DNA from: Acetobacter sp.
Lineage (GTDB): Bacteria; Pseudomonadota; Alphaproteobacteria; Acetobacterales; Acetobacteraceae
Assembly: GCA_012517935.1 (NCBI GenBank)
Contig: JAAYUA010000004.1
Coordinates: 1 to 64,000 of the forward strand
Reading direction: 5' to 3'
Length of the DNA stretch: 64,000 nt
Positions within the stretch are counted from its first letter, which is position 1. The number at the start of each line of letters is the position of its first letter. Positions 9,217 through 19,048 of this stretch are shown here, in pieces. Made by a program: the position numbers and the translations under genes. The notes under the pieces are model-generated. The model had not been told where the DNA came from. It did not search any database and saw nothing but the letters and a program-made list of their open reading frames with translations.

Positions 9217-10299
9217 ATGCAAGATACGCCTGTCCGAAAGATCATTCACGTAGACATGGATGCGTTCTATGCCTCTGTGGAGCAGCGAGATCATCCTGAG
9301 TTGAGAGGGTGTCCGGTTGCCGTTGGCCATCCGGCCAAGCGTGGCGTAGTGGCGGCTGCGAGTTACGAAGCGCGAAAATTTGGGGTTCGTTCCGCCATGC
9401 CTTCAACAGAAGCGCTCAGGCGGTGTCCGGAGCTGGTTTTTGTGCCTCCGCGATTTGAGGCATATCGCTCTGTATCAAAACAGATCCACAGGATTTTTGA
9501 GGATTATACGTCGCTCATAGAGCCATTGTCCCTAGATGAGGCTTATCTGGATGTGACTGCAAGCCCGAGTGGATTGAAAACAGCCTGGGCCATTGCGAAA
9601 GAGATACGCGCGCGCATTCTGGATGAAACGGGACTTACAGCTTCAGCAGGAGTTTCCTATAATAAATTTCTGGCCAAACTGGCTTCGGATCATCGCAAGC
9701 CGAATGGACAATTCGCAGTTACGCCGGACATGGGGGAAGCGTGGGTTGCGCAATTGCCGGTTGCCAGATTTCATGGCGTTGGTCCGGTTACGGCGCGGCG
9801 CATGAAAGAGCTGGGTATCACCACGGGTGCGGAATTGCGGATTCAGTCTCTGGAAACCTTGCGTGATTATTTTGGACGTTCTGGCCTGTGGTATTACGAA
9901 ATTGCGAGGGGCCGCGATGATCGTCCGGTCGTTTCCAATCGGGAGAGAAAGTCTTCCGGTTCTGAAACAACATTTTCCCGTGATCTGATCGATATTGTTG
10001 AAATCGAGAAGGGGTTACTGGAAATGGCGGATGATGTCTGGAAATGGTGTGAAAAAACATGTCGTTATGGACGCACAGTGACGTTGAAAGTAAAATGGTC
10101 AGACTTTCAACAGGTGACGCGCAGTCGTTCCCAGACATCACCATTTCTGAGTCTTGATGATTTGTGTGAGAACAGTCTTGCCCTGCTGCGTGGCCTGTAT
10201 CCCCTTGAAAAATCTGTGCGACTGGTTGGGGTTACGGTTTCAGGATTTTCACAGAAGAGCGAAGATGTGAAGAAGCAGTTTTCGTTTGATATGATGTAA
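9217..10299 (+). CDS. dinB: DNA polymerase IV
   Basis: RKIIHVDMDAFYASVEQRDHPELRG, SYEARKFGVRSAMPS, PLSLDEAYLDVT, ASAGVSYNKFLAKLASDHRKPNG. Confidence 0.95.
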   Translation: MQDTPVRKIIHVDMDAFYASVEQRDHPELRGCPVAVGHPAKRGVVAAASYEARKFGVRSAMPSTEALRRCPELVFVPPRFEAYRSVSKQIHRIFEDYTSLIEPLSLDEAYLDVTASPSGLKTAWAIAKEIRARILDETGLTASAGVSYNKFLAKLASDHRKPNGQFAVTPDMGEAWVAQLPVARFHGVGPVTARRMKELGITTGAELRIQSLETLRDYFGRSGLWYYEIARGRDDRPVVSNRERKSSGSETTFSRDLIDIVEIEKGLLEMADDVWKWCEKTCRYGRTVTLKVKWSDFQQVTRSRSQTSPFLSLDDLCENSLALLRGLYPLEKSVRLVGVTVSGFSQKSEDVKKQFSFDMM

Positions 10300-10304
10300 T
10301 TAAC

Positions 10305-10333
10305 AGGGAACATACGAATATCATATGTTCCCT
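10305..10333. terminator. Hairpin between convergent dinB and the aminotransferase gene
   Basis: AGGGAACATA-CGAATATCA-TATGTTCCCT, perfect 10-bp stem. Confidence 0.6.
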
Positions 10334-10347
10334 TGAGGATGTGCTGG

Positions 10348-11541
10348 TCAGGAGACAACCTTATCTGTAGCATCACAGAATTTCTGCATTTCCGATGCCG
10401 ATCCAACGGTAATGCGCGACATGGAAGGCCAGATTGGCCAGCTTCGTCCGATATCGATCTCCTGTTCGGCATATTTCTTTTTGATATCTGCGGCTGGTTT
10501 TTTCCAATCTATCATGAACATGTTGGCATTGGATGGAATGTAGGAAATTCCGCGTTTATCGAGAAAGTTAAAAGTATTGTCGCGCGCGGCAATCATTTCG
10601 TTTCTACGATTTGTGATATTATCTGATTGCATGAGGCTTGATGTGCCAACGGCCAGAGCAACAATGGAGAGGGTTCCGCTCTGGTTGCGACCGTCATATC
10701 GCATCATGCGTGCATGGAGTTCCGGTTTTGCAAAACTGAAACCAAGGCGCAGTCCTGCCATTCCAAACAGTTTGGAGAAAGTGCGCAGAACAATGACGTC
10801 TTTATTCTGTGCAACGAGCCGGGCTGCGCTCTCTGTGCCAGCGAAATGGAGATAGGCTTCATCAACGACGACAACAGATCCTTCCGGCTTGTTTTCAACG
10901 AGCCATGCGATATCTGCGATTGGTGTCAGTGTTCCTGTGGGATTGTTGGGGGAACAGATATAATACATGCCAGCTTTTGGATCAGCATGAAGCATGGCTT
11001 TGACATCGGTTGCATAGTTGTTTTTCGCGCTTAACGGAACCTTGGTCACTTTTGTGTTGAGCCATGCCCCGGTGCGCCATGCAGCTTCAAATGTCGGATC
11101 GGCTGTGACCAGTCCCCGTGTTGGAGAACAGAAAGTAACGACCGTGCGGGACAGTGGATCACTTGACCCCGGCCAGGGGAGAATATGGGTTGAAGGAAGT
11201 CCTTCAACTTTCGCTGCTGTATCAATCAGTTGGGCGCGCATATTTGTGGGTTCATAGCGGTTGCCAAGGGCTACAGCCTGCATTCCAGTCTGAGTGGCGC
11301 TGGGGAATGGACCGGTCCAGCATTCATTTGTTCCAATTCGGACCATATTGGAATGATCCGGTCGATTCATCTCAGGGATTGTAGCGGGGGTGGCTGCATG
11401 CGCCCCGCTGATCAGTTCCGGAATGAAGCTGCCTGCCGCGACGGGCAGACCCAGTAAGGAGGCGATCCTGCCGAACTGACGTCGGGAATAGCCCCGCTCA
11501 AGGAGATCTTGCTGTCCTTCTTTGGAAATGATGCCTGTCAT
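10348..11541 (-). CDS. PLP-dependent class I/II aminotransferase (HisC-like) with twin-arginine signal
   Basis: N-terminal YSRRQFGRIASLLGLPVAAGSFIPELISGAHAA; CSPNNPTGTLTPI; VVVVDEAYLHFAG; RTFSKLFGMAGLRLGF (PLP lysine). Confidence 0.9.
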   Translation of the reverse strand: MTGIISKEGQQDLLERGYSRRQFGRIASLLGLPVAAGSFIPELISGAHAATPATIPEMNRPDHSNMVRIGTNECWTGPFPSATQTGMQAVALGNRYEPTNMRAQLIDTAAKVEGLPSTHILPWPGSSDPLSRTVVTFCSPTRGLVTADPTFEAAWRTGAWLNTKVTKVPLSAKNNYATDVKAMLHADPKAGMYYICSPNNPTGTLTPIADIAWLVENKPEGSVVVVDEAYLHFAGTESAARLVAQNKDVIVLRTFSKLFGMAGLRLGFSFAKPELHARMMRYDGRNQSGTLSIVALAVGTSSLMQSDNITNRRNEMIAARDNTFNFLDKRGISYIPSNANMFMIDWKKPAADIKKKYAEQEIDIGRSWPIWPSMSRITVGSASEMQKFCDATDKVVS

Positions 11542-11701
11542 GAACGCCTCGGAGAATATGAAGATTAAAATGTTTCGATATCGGTTCTATTGTCTGCCTG
11601 AGGAAAAATCCAGACATAATTCCATTCAGTTCAAACTGCCGGAATCTGATTTGTGATAGATTCCATGTGATGCTGTTCCCATCATGTTCGGAAGGTTGAA
11701 A

Positions 11702-12142
11702 ATGATACTGAAACGAATATTGCTCATGGCTTGTGTGATGATTCCGCTGTCCGCTTTTGCGGCAGATCCTGAGACATTGTCCGTCTGGAAGAAAAATCAT
11801 TCATGGGCAGTCCGGTTCGACACTCTGTTTGAGACTGTCAAAAAGCCTGTCTGGTTAAATGGAGCGACGGAATCCGAACCAGTCAAGGTAACGTTGGGTG
11901 GGCATCCATGGACTGTTCTGATGGCATGCAAGCGACATGATTGTGGAAATCATCAAGTTGTAGTCATGTTTAATGATGTTTCTATGTATGGGTTGCTGTT
12001 CGAAACAAAAGACAATAGCTCGGAGGAGATATTGAACTGGCTTAATCTGGATGGAAATCAGGACAGCATGGATGTGAAGACGATACTGTATGCTGCAATT
12101 TCAGGAAGTCTTTTCAATCATCCGAAAAATTTCATGTATTGA
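11702..12142 (+). CDS. Ivy-type (C-type lysozyme inhibitor) periplasmic protein
   Basis: Signal peptide MILKRILLMACVMIPLSAFAA; CKRHDC resembles the Ivy CKPHDC inhibitory loop; VVMFNDVSMYGLLFE. Confidence 0.75.
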   Translation: MILKRILLMACVMIPLSAFAADPETLSVWKKNHSWAVRFDTLFETVKKPVWLNGATESEPVKVTLGGHPWTVLMACKRHDCGNHQVVVMFNDVSMYGLLFETKDNSSEEILNWLNLDGNQDSMDVKTILYAAISGSLFNHPKNFMY

Positions 12143-12146
12143 TTGA

Positions 12147-12186
12147 TGCAATATGTAGAGGATAATAGGGTGTTCTACATATTGCA
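12147..12186. terminator. Hairpin between convergent ivy-like gene and the NAD(P)/FAD reductase
   Basis: TGCAATATGTAGA - 14 nt - TCTACATATTGCA, perfect 13-bp inverted repeat. Confidence 0.6.
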
Positions 12187-12213
12187 CATGATTTTCAGAT
12201 TTTTGACGGTATT

Positions 12214-13254
12214 TTATTTCTCTCCGGGCACACCTTTGCTGGTCGAATATTCAAAATGAAGTGCTGTGTCGGGGTGGATGATCGGGTGGATGGCGTGGGC
12301 GGCCATTGCGCCTTCGCTGAAACCCTGAAGAATGAGCTTCAGTTTTCCCGGATATGTGGCGACATCACCGACGGCGAAGATCCCCGGTGAAGTGGTTTCG
12401 CATGAAGAGGGTGTGACTGGAATATTGGATCGGATGGTATCCATGCCCCATGTGGCGACTGGGCCGAGATCTGTGGCAAGTCCAAAAAAGGCAAGAAGGT
12501 GATCTGCTTCCAGATGACGGGTGGCGCCATCCAGGCTGGCGACCTCGACGGATGACAGATGCCCCTCTGAACCATGAAGGGCATGAAGCTGCCAGGGCGT
12601 TACTTTCTCGATTTCACCGGCTTCAATTGCGGCATCAAGAAGGCGCAGGCTTTCGGGAGCAGCGCGGAACTTGTCGCGCCGATGGACAAGGAAAATTTTC
12701 CGCGCAATGCCGCGCAGTTCCAGGGCCCAGTCCAGAGCTGAGTCTCCGCCGCCTGCGATAACAATCGATTTCCCGGCGAAATCATTCCGCCGCCTTACGT
12801 AATATTGCACTGCACCCGTGGCTTCATAGGTCGGAAGCTGCTCCAGCGGGGGGCGATTGGGGCCAAAGGCGCCTGCGCCTGCTGCAATGATGATGGCAGC
12901 GGCTTCGATCACATCGCCTTTGTCTGTTGTCAGTTTAAATGCGCCACGCTGCCCGTTCAGTTGCTCGACACGACGATTCAGGAGGCTCGGAACGTTGAAT
13001 GGAGCGATCTGGCGTTCAAGATTTTCGATCAGATCTGCGGCTCTGATCGCCGGGTGGGAGGGGATGTCATAGATCGGCTTTTCCGGATAAAGCGCGGAAC
13101 ATTGCCCACCGATTTCACCCAAAGCGTCGATCAGGAGGCAGTCAAGACGCAGCATGCTGCACTCGAAAGCCGCAAAAAGGCCGGTTGGTCCAGCCCCAAT
13201 GATGGCGACGTCGGTTTTGATCGGAGTGTTTGCAGCGGTCTGATCTGTGGGCAT
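12214..13254 (-). CDS. Thioredoxin-reductase-like ferredoxin/flavodoxin-NADP+ reductase
   Basis: DVAIIGAGPTGLFAAFECSMLRL, IGGQCSALYPEKPIYDIPS, VIAGGGDSALDWALEL, GIFAVGDVATYPGKLKLILQGFSEGAMAAHA; no CxxC redox motif seen. Start at MPTDQ. Confidence 0.88.
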   Translation of the reverse strand: MPTDQTAANTPIKTDVAIIGAGPTGLFAAFECSMLRLDCLLIDALGEIGGQCSALYPEKPIYDIPSHPAIRAADLIENLERQIAPFNVPSLLNRRVEQLNGQRGAFKLTTDKGDVIEAAAIIIAAGAGAFGPNRPPLEQLPTYEATGAVQYYVRRRNDFAGKSIVIAGGGDSALDWALELRGIARKIFLVHRRDKFRAAPESLRLLDAAIEAGEIEKVTPWQLHALHGSEGHLSSVEVASLDGATRHLEADHLLAFFGLATDLGPVATWGMDTIRSNIPVTPSSCETTSPGIFAVGDVATYPGKLKLILQGFSEGAMAAHAIHPIIHPDTALHFEYSTSKGVPGEK

Positions 13255-13587
13255 TGTCGTTCCGGGTTCTTCGTGAGTCATATGTGTTTCGTGTGGCCTC
13301 TGTTGTGCGACAGTCTTCTCATGGACGCAACGCTTGGGAATATTTCGTAACGCTATGTGGCGAGGATTTTCGTCGAGATTATTCCGGGAATCCTGAGCTT
13401 TCTGTCGCCTTGAATGTGCCCGATGAGGAATTGTTTCGTACATGCAGATTTTCTGAGAATCTGCGGTCACATTTTTTCAAAATTTATCGTTATTTTTAGA
13501 AGAAAAATCATTCTTGTGTCTGGTACTGATACTGCGGTTGTGCTAATAAAATCCCACATGAAAATTGAAAACACGAAGTGAATCATT

Positions 13588-13845
13588 GTGCCTGTCAAAA
13601 ATAGAGAAATCGTCCAACTTCCACTTTTTATGGAAAATGCGTGTATGAAAAAAGACAGTTCATATTATACGCTCTCCATACAAAAGGATCTTTTCGGCGG
13701 CGCGGCACTTGTGCGTTGCTGGGGGCGGTCGGGAAGAAAAAACATGAGGCGATGCGAGAATTATCGCAATGAAGGGGAAGCCGCCAATGCGCTGGCTGAA
13801 ATAGTGACGCGCCACCGGAAGCGGGGATATAATCTCGTCCATTGA
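13588..13845 (+). CDS. Stand-alone WGR-domain protein
   Basis: YYTLSIQKDLFGGAALVRCWGRSGRKNMRRCENYRNEGEAANALAEIVTRHRKRGYNLV carries the WGR signature. Confidence 0.8.
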   Translation: MPVKNREIVQLPLFMENACMKKDSSYYTLSIQKDLFGGAALVRCWGRSGRKNMRRCENYRNEGEAANALAEIVTRHRKRGYNLVH

Positions 13846-14142
13846 GGGACAGAAAGTGCTTTGCGATGATGGCAATCCGTATAAAATGACGGGGCATGAG
13901 GAATTTCCATCCCCTGTTGCCATCACATTAGTCATTAAGCCGCAGAATTGACGCAATCGAGTGTAATAAGCGGCAATAAAGCTTGACTGGTCATACGCAG
14001 TAACATTTCCTAAACAATTAATTTAGCGGTGTTCATTGCGGATGGTGGGTGTAGTCCATTATTGCGTGTTTTGAGACATCTGTTTTTCGTTGTGAATTTC
14101 TGTCCGTTAATGGCAGCCCAAGTGGATAAGGAATGTTCGGTC

Positions 14143-15105
14143 ATGTTTTCTCAGGTTGTGCCTGAACCGATTCCTGTAGAGCGTTTTCATGGCAAAGCCT
14201 TTCGGCAGAAAACAATCAGAAATTCCATTTCCTGTCAGGGTCGAGGTCTGCATACGGGAGAGTTGATTTCCCTGCGTCTTGAACCCGCCGAAGCCGACAG
14301 CGGCATTGTTTTCCAGCGCACTGATCTTGTCGGTGCAGCACCGTTGGTCGCCCGTTATGATCAGGTGATTGAGACCCGTCTGAGCACTGTGATCGGAGAG
14401 TCGGGGAACCCGCGCAATTCCATCGCAACCATTGAACATCTCATGGCGTCTCTTGCCGGCTGCGGTATTGGGAATGTGCGTATTTTCGTTGACGGTCCAG
14501 AGATTCCGGTTCTGGACGGTTCAGCCCGTGAATTCTTGTTCCTGATCGACTGCGCAGGTGTGGACGTTCTGGATGCCTGGCAACCTATGGTTGAGATATG
14601 TCGTAATGTTCGGGTCGAGCATGGTGATGCATGGGTTGAATTGTCTCCGGGCGATCTGGAGGGTTTCGATCTGGATGTTACGATTGATTTCCCGGCAGAG
14701 GCTGTGGGTCGTCAGCACATCCGGCTTGTGGCCGGGGAAGAGGCTTTTCGTCATGAAGTAGCTGCTGCGAGAACTTTTACATTCCGGGAAGAGATCGAGA
14801 TGTTGCGCGCCGCAGGGTTGGCGCGCGGTGGCTCTCTTCAGAATGCCATCGTCGTTGACGGTGCAGAAGTTCTGAACCCGGAAGGTTTGCGGCAGGCTGA
14901 CGAATTCGTTCGTCACAAGATGATGGATGCAATTGGTGATCTGTCGCTGGCGGGTTCACCTCTGCGTGGACGTTTTTCCGGATATAAATGTGGTCACGCA
15001 CTGAATAATCAGGTGCTCAGGGCTTTGTTCGCGACTGCCGGAGCGTGCCGGATGATCGTTCCGACCGCGCGTTCAACCCGAAAGATCGTGCGTGAAGCTG
15101 CCTGA
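14143..15105 (+). CDS. lpxC: UDP-3-O-acyl-N-acetylglucosamine deacetylase
   Basis: QKTIRNSISCQGRGLHTGE, TIEHLMASLAGCGIGNVRIFVDGPEIPVLDGSA, RHKMMDAIGDLSLAGSPLRGRFSGYKCGHALNNQVLRAL. Confidence 0.95.
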   Translation: MFSQVVPEPIPVERFHGKAFRQKTIRNSISCQGRGLHTGELISLRLEPAEADSGIVFQRTDLVGAAPLVARYDQVIETRLSTVIGESGNPRNSIATIEHLMASLAGCGIGNVRIFVDGPEIPVLDGSAREFLFLIDCAGVDVLDAWQPMVEICRNVRVEHGDAWVELSPGDLEGFDLDVTIDFPAEAVGRQHIRLVAGEEAFRHEVAAARTFTFREEIEMLRAAGLARGGSLQNAIVVDGAEVLNPEGLRQADEFVRHKMMDAIGDLSLAGSPLRGRFSGYKCGHALNNQVLRALFATAGACRMIVPTARSTRKIVREAA

Positions 15106-15153
15106 GCTTCATTCTGTCCCATGAGCTGAAAATAGGGCGTGGTGGTTCCATAG

Positions 15154-15168
15154 GTTCTTGGAATGTTC
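15154..15168 (+). promoter_or_regulatory. LexA (SOS) box upstream of ruvCAB
   Basis: GTTCTTGGAATGTTC, exact GTTC-N7-GTTC match, ending 13 bp before the ruvC ATG at 15182. Confidence 0.8.
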
Positions 15169-15181
15169 TAGTTGTGTGGTC

Positions 15182-15697
15182 ATGATACACACGACGCGCC
15201 TTTTGGGCATTGATCCCGGTTTAAGATTTACAGGATGGGGTGTTCTGGATGTTTCCGGGAATCATCTCAAGCACGTTGCCGATGGTGTGATCGCAACCGA
15301 TGCCACGCAGTCTGTGCCTGAACGTCTGCGTTGTCTTCATGAATCCCTGACAGCCTTGATAGAGGAATATCAGCCAGCTGAGGCCGCTGTTGAGGAGACA
15401 TATGTCAACAGAAATGGCTCCTCAACACTGAAGCTGGGTTATGCGCGTGGAATTGCGCTTCTGGCTCCGGCTTTGGCCGGGCTGAATGTTGCTGAATACG
15501 GTGCTATGTCAGTGAAGCGCGCTGTGGCAGGAACGGGCGCAGCAACGAAGGAGCAGGTTGAAATGATGGTGCGTCGTATTCTCCCTGGAGCTGTGGTGAA
15601 GCGGGCGGATGCATCGGATGCTCTGGCTGTGGCAATCTGTCATGCACATCATCGGGCCAGTCAGCAGCGTGTCGCAACCGGGCGTCGTTCAGCGTGA
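15182..15697 (+). CDS. ruvC: Holliday junction endodeoxyribonuclease RuvC
   Basis: RLLGIDPGLRFTGWGVLD, AAVEETYVNRNGSSTLKLGYARG, DASDALAVAICHAHH. The track start (15158, TTG) would place the LexA box in the CDS; ATG 15182 is preferred. Confidence 0.95.
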   Translation: MIHTTRLLGIDPGLRFTGWGVLDVSGNHLKHVADGVIATDATQSVPERLRCLHESLTALIEEYQPAEAAVEETYVNRNGSSTLKLGYARGIALLAPALAGLNVAEYGAMSVKRAVAGTGAATKEQVEMMVRRILPGAVVKRADASDALAVAICHAHHRASQQRVATGRRSA

Positions 15698-16305
15698 TTG
15701 CGTCTCTTGCCGGTCTGGCAGGATTTATCGAGGCAGACAGGTGCGTCATTGATGTCGGTGGCGTTGGTTACCTTGTCTTTGCGTCCACACGCACATTGTC
15801 CGCCTTGCCTGCGCCCCCGGAACTGTCGCGGTTATTGATCGAGACAGTGGTCCGTGAAGATGCGATTCTGCTCTACGGTTTCATGAGCACGGCCGAGCGC
15901 GACTGGTTTCGCCTTCTGACGGCCGTTCAGGGAGTGGGTGCGAAAGTCGGGCTGGGGCTTCTGTCGACTTTTTCTCCGTCGGAACTGATTGCTGTGATTT
16001 CTGCCGCTGACAAGGCGAGCCTTACCCGTGCGCCGGGAGTGGGCGGCAAGCTGGCGGAGCGTCTGCTGACGGAGCTGAAGGATAAAGTGGGTCGGATGCC
16101 TTCCGGCGGGTCTGTTGCAATGGTCAGCGCGGCGAAGGCTGTGGAGACGCAGGGGCCTGAAGCCGATGCACTTCTGGCGCTGGCGGGTCTTGGGTTTCGT
16201 CGTGTTGAAGCATGGCCGATTGTGTCACGCCTGATTGCAGAAAGCGGCGGAGAAATCTCCCTTGATGATCTTCTGCGTGATGCTCTGCGGGAGTTGGCAA
16301 AATGA
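15694..16305 (+). CDS. ruvA: Holliday junction branch migration protein RuvA
   Basis: [28 protein letters not shown]; Hh[21 protein letters not shown] start overlapping the ruvC stop. Confidence 0.93.
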   Translation: MIASLAGLAGFIEADRCVIDVGGVGYLVFASTRTLSALPAPPELSRLLIETVVREDAILLYGFMSTAERDWFRLLTAVQGVGAKVGLGLLSTFSPSELIAVISAADKASLTRAPGVGGKLAERLLTELKDKVGRMPSGGSVAMVSAAKAVETQGPEADALLALAGLGFRRVEAWPIVSRLIAESGGEISLDDLLRDALRELAK

Positions 16306-17336
16306 GCGTTCTTGATCCTGAACGTCACGAAGAGGATACGGGAGATGCGGCTCTAAGACCGAGAACTCTTGCTGATTTTACCGGGCAGAGAGCGAGCTGC
16401 GAGAATCTTTCGATTTTCATTGAGGCGGCCAGAGGGCGGGGGGAGGCACTGGATCATGTGCTCCTTCATGGTCCTCCGGGCCTGGGCAAAACCACTTTGG
16501 CGCAGATCGTTTCGCAGGAACTGGGTGTCGGGTTTCGTGCAACATCGGGGCCGGTGATCCAGCGTGCGGGAGATCTGGCTGCAATCCTGACCAATCTCCA
16601 GCCGCGTGATGTGTTGTTCATTGATGAAATACACAGACTGCAACCGGCGATTGAGGAAATTCTTTATCCGGCGATGGAAGATTTCCAGCTTGATCTGATT
16701 ATCGGTGAAGGTCCTGCCGCACGGTCTGTGCGGATCGATCTGGCGCCGTTTACGCTTGTTGCGGCGACGACCCGTGCCGGATTGCTGGCGACGCCTCTGC
16801 GCGACCGTTTCGGAATTCCGTTGCGTCTCATCTTTTATACACCGGAAGAATTGCAACATATCGTAACGCGTGGTGCACGGAAGCTGGGTTTTGATCTGTC
16901 GGATGATGGTGCGGCGGAGATCGCGCTGCGTTCGCGCGGAACGCCACGAATTGCGGGGCGTCTGTTACGGCGCGTGCGTGATTTTGCTTCGGTTCGCGGG
17001 AATGGCCGGGCAGACCGGATCATCGCGGATGAAGCGCTGGCCCGGCTGGAGGTCGATGGCCTTGGGCTGGATGGCATGGACCGTCGATATCTCTCCCGCA
17101 TTGCCGAATTTCATCATGGCGGACCGGTGGGGGTCGAAACTCTGGCTGCGGCACTGGCGGAGGCTCGCGATACGCTGGAAGATGTTGTGGAGCCCTATCT
17201 GATTCAGGAAGGACTTGTGCTCCGGACCAGCCGGGGGCGTGTTCTGGGGGAACGAGGCTGGCGTCATCTGGGGCTGACGCCCCCGCCATCGTCGGTCGGA
17301 CAATCTGAACTCTTCAGTATGGAGGAGGAAGAATGA
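16302..17336 (+). CDS. ruvB: Holliday junction branch migration helicase RuvB
   Basis: [74 protein letters not shown]. Confidence 0.97.
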   Translation: MSVLDPERHEEDTGDAALRPRTLADFTGQRASCENLSIFIEAARGRGEALDHVLLHGPPGLGKTTLAQIVSQELGVGFRATSGPVIQRAGDLAAILTNLQPRDVLFIDEIHRLQPAIEEILYPAMEDFQLDLIIGEGPAARSVRIDLAPFTLVAATTRAGLLATPLRDRFGIPLRLIFYTPEELQHIVTRGARKLGFDLSDDGAAEIALRSRGTPRIAGRLLRRVRDFASVRGNGRADRIIADEALARLEVDGLGLDGMDRRYLSRIAEFHHGGPVGVETLAAALAEARDTLEDVVEPYLIQEGLVLRTSRGRVLGERGWRHLGLTPPPSSVGQSELFSMEEEE

Positions 17337-17737
17337 CGTCACATACATCCAGTTTCAGAATTTATTACGAAGATACGGATGCGGGTGGTGTTGTTTATCA
17401 CGCCCGCTATTTCGCTTTTGCCGAGCGGGCGCGCACGGAAGCGATTCGAAGTCTTGGGATGACTGCGGCAGGGATGGCTTCTGAATTCGGTTGCATCTTT
17501 GTCGTTCGTTCAGCGCAGGTCGAATATTTGCGGCCGCTTCACCTGGATGAGCTGGTTTCGGTGACGACGACCATGAAGGAATTACGTCCGGCAAGCTGCC
17601 GTCTCATGCAGATTTTTGAACATGAAGGAGAGCGCTGCGCGACGATTGATGTGCGGCTGGCCTGTGTTCGTCTTCATGATCACAGGGCTGCCCCATTTCC
17701 GCCACTATGGCGTGATCTTCTCTCCAGACTGTCATGA
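17333..17737 (+). CDS. ybgC: Tol-Pal-associated acyl-CoA thioesterase YbgC
   Basis: [34 protein letters not shown] hot-dog thioesterase motif; ATGA overlap with ruvB. Confidence 0.93.
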   Translation: MTSHTSSFRIYYEDTDAGGVVYHARYFAFAERARTEAIRSLGMTAAGMASEFGCIFVVRSAQVEYLRPLHLDELVSVTTTMKELRPASCRLMQIFEHEGERCATIDVRLACVRLHDHRAAPFPPLWRDLLSRLS

Positions 17738-17879
17738 GATGTGAGAGCTGTCTCTTCTGCTTTTACCCTGATGAGATTAAGGATTAAGAGGACAATCTTG
17801 TGTGCTGCCGAATCGCGGTCTTCTGGATAAGACCGGTTCAGGTGTGCGCGGAATTCGCCCATCAGGGCAGGAGGCGTTT

Positions 17880-18596
17880 TTGGATCAGGCAGTAAGCGCG
17901 ACCGATCTCGGCGCGGCAGCTGGGAATATGTCGCTGTGGGGGCTTTTTGTTCAAGCCTCGCTTGTTGTGAAGATGGTGATGATAGGTCTCCTCTTCTGTA
18001 GTGTCTTTGTCTGGGCGACGATTTTCGACAAGTTCATGACACTGCGCCGGGTTAATCGTGAAGCCTCCGCTTTTGAGGACAAATTCTGGTCCGGTGGCAG
18101 TTTGGACGATTTGTATGAGGCGGAAGGGGCACGTCCGACTCATCCGATGGCGGCAGTTTTCGGGGCAGCCATGGGCGAATGGCGCCGTTCATCCCGGATC
18201 CCCGGCGTTGATCTGCTGCATGGTGGTGTGCAGGAGCGCGTTGATCGTGCCATGTCGATCACCATCACCCGTGAGATGGAACGTCTTGAGCGACGCATGG
18301 TCTTTCTGGCGACGATCGGTCCTGTTGCGCCGTTCGTGGGTCTGTTCGGAACGGTCTGGGGTATCATGCATTCCTTCAGCTCGATTGCGGCGATGCACAA
18401 TACCAATCTCAGCGTCGTTGCTCCGGGTATTTCGGAAGCTTTGTTTGCGACGGCCATTGGTCTGGTCACGGCGATTCCGGCTTATGCCGCTTACAACGTG
18501 ATCGGAAACAGCCTTTCGAAATTTCAGGATCGTCTGGAAGGTTTCGGGACCGAGTTTGCCGCGATCCTTTCCCGTCAGTCTGAACAGAAGGGCTGA
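17880..18596 (+). CDS. tolQ: Tol-Pal system protein TolQ
   Basis: ATIFDKFMTLRRVNREASAFEDKFWSG, ATIGPVAPFVGLFGTVWGIMHSFSSI, ISEALFATAIGLVTAIPAYAAYNVI. Start uncertain (TTG 17880 or ATG 17928). Confidence 0.93.
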   Translation: MDQAVSATDLGAAAGNMSLWGLFVQASLVVKMVMIGLLFCSVFVWATIFDKFMTLRRVNREASAFEDKFWSGGSLDDLYEAEGARPTHPMAAVFGAAMGEWRRSSRIPGVDLLHGGVQERVDRAMSITITREMERLERRMVFLATIGPVAPFVGLFGTVWGIMHSFSSIAAMHNTNLSVVAPGISEALFATAIGLVTAIPAYAAYNVIGNSLSKFQDRLEGFGTEFAAILSRQSEQKG

Positions 18597-18601
18597 AAAC
18601 C

Positions 18602-19048
18602 ATGGGCATGTCTGCTGGAGGTGGGGGGCGAGGCAAAGGTCCTCGTCGCCGTGCCCGACCTCAGTCGGAGATCAATGTAACGCCATTGGTTGACGTCATG
18701 CTCGTGCTGCTGATCATTTTCATGGTGACATCACCAATGATGACCAGCGGTGTGAACGTTGATCTTCCCAAATCAGATGCGAAGCCTGTCAACTCGGATA
18801 CAAAACCCATCACGGTCTCCATCAAAGCTGATGGCTCGCTCTATCTCGGGGATAATGAAGTCTCGCCAGAGCAGCTTATCGACCAGTTGAAGGCGGCATC
18901 AGCGAACGATCCGACCCATCGTATTTTTGTACGTGGCGATGCTCATATTGATTATGGTCAGGTGATGAAGGTTATGGGGCAGATTACCTCTGGTGGTTTT
19001 ACTCATGTTGCCCTGTTGGCCCAGCAGCCGCCATCTGGCGGCAACTGA
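18602..19048 (+). CDS. tolR: Tol-Pal system protein TolR (ExbD family)
   Basis: SEINVTPLVDVMLVLLIIFMVTSPMMTSGVNVDLPKSDA. Confidence 0.95.
   Translation: MGMSAGGGGRGKGPRRRARPQSEINVTPLVDVMLVLLIIFMVTSPMMTSGVNVDLPKSDAKPVNSDTKPITVSIKADGSLYLGDNEVSPEQLIDQLKAASANDPTHRIFVRGDAHIDYGQVMKVMGQITSGGFTHVALLAQQPPSGGN

Noticed and set aside
15144-15157. GTTCCATAGGTTC as a second LexA site
   Set aside because: Spacer is 5 nt rather than 7, so it does not match the consensus; only the adjacent N7 site is retained.
15158-15181. Upstream TTG start for ruvC in the ORF track
   Set aside because: Would put the LexA box inside the coding region; homologous RuvC N-termini begin near RLLGIDPGLRFTGWG.
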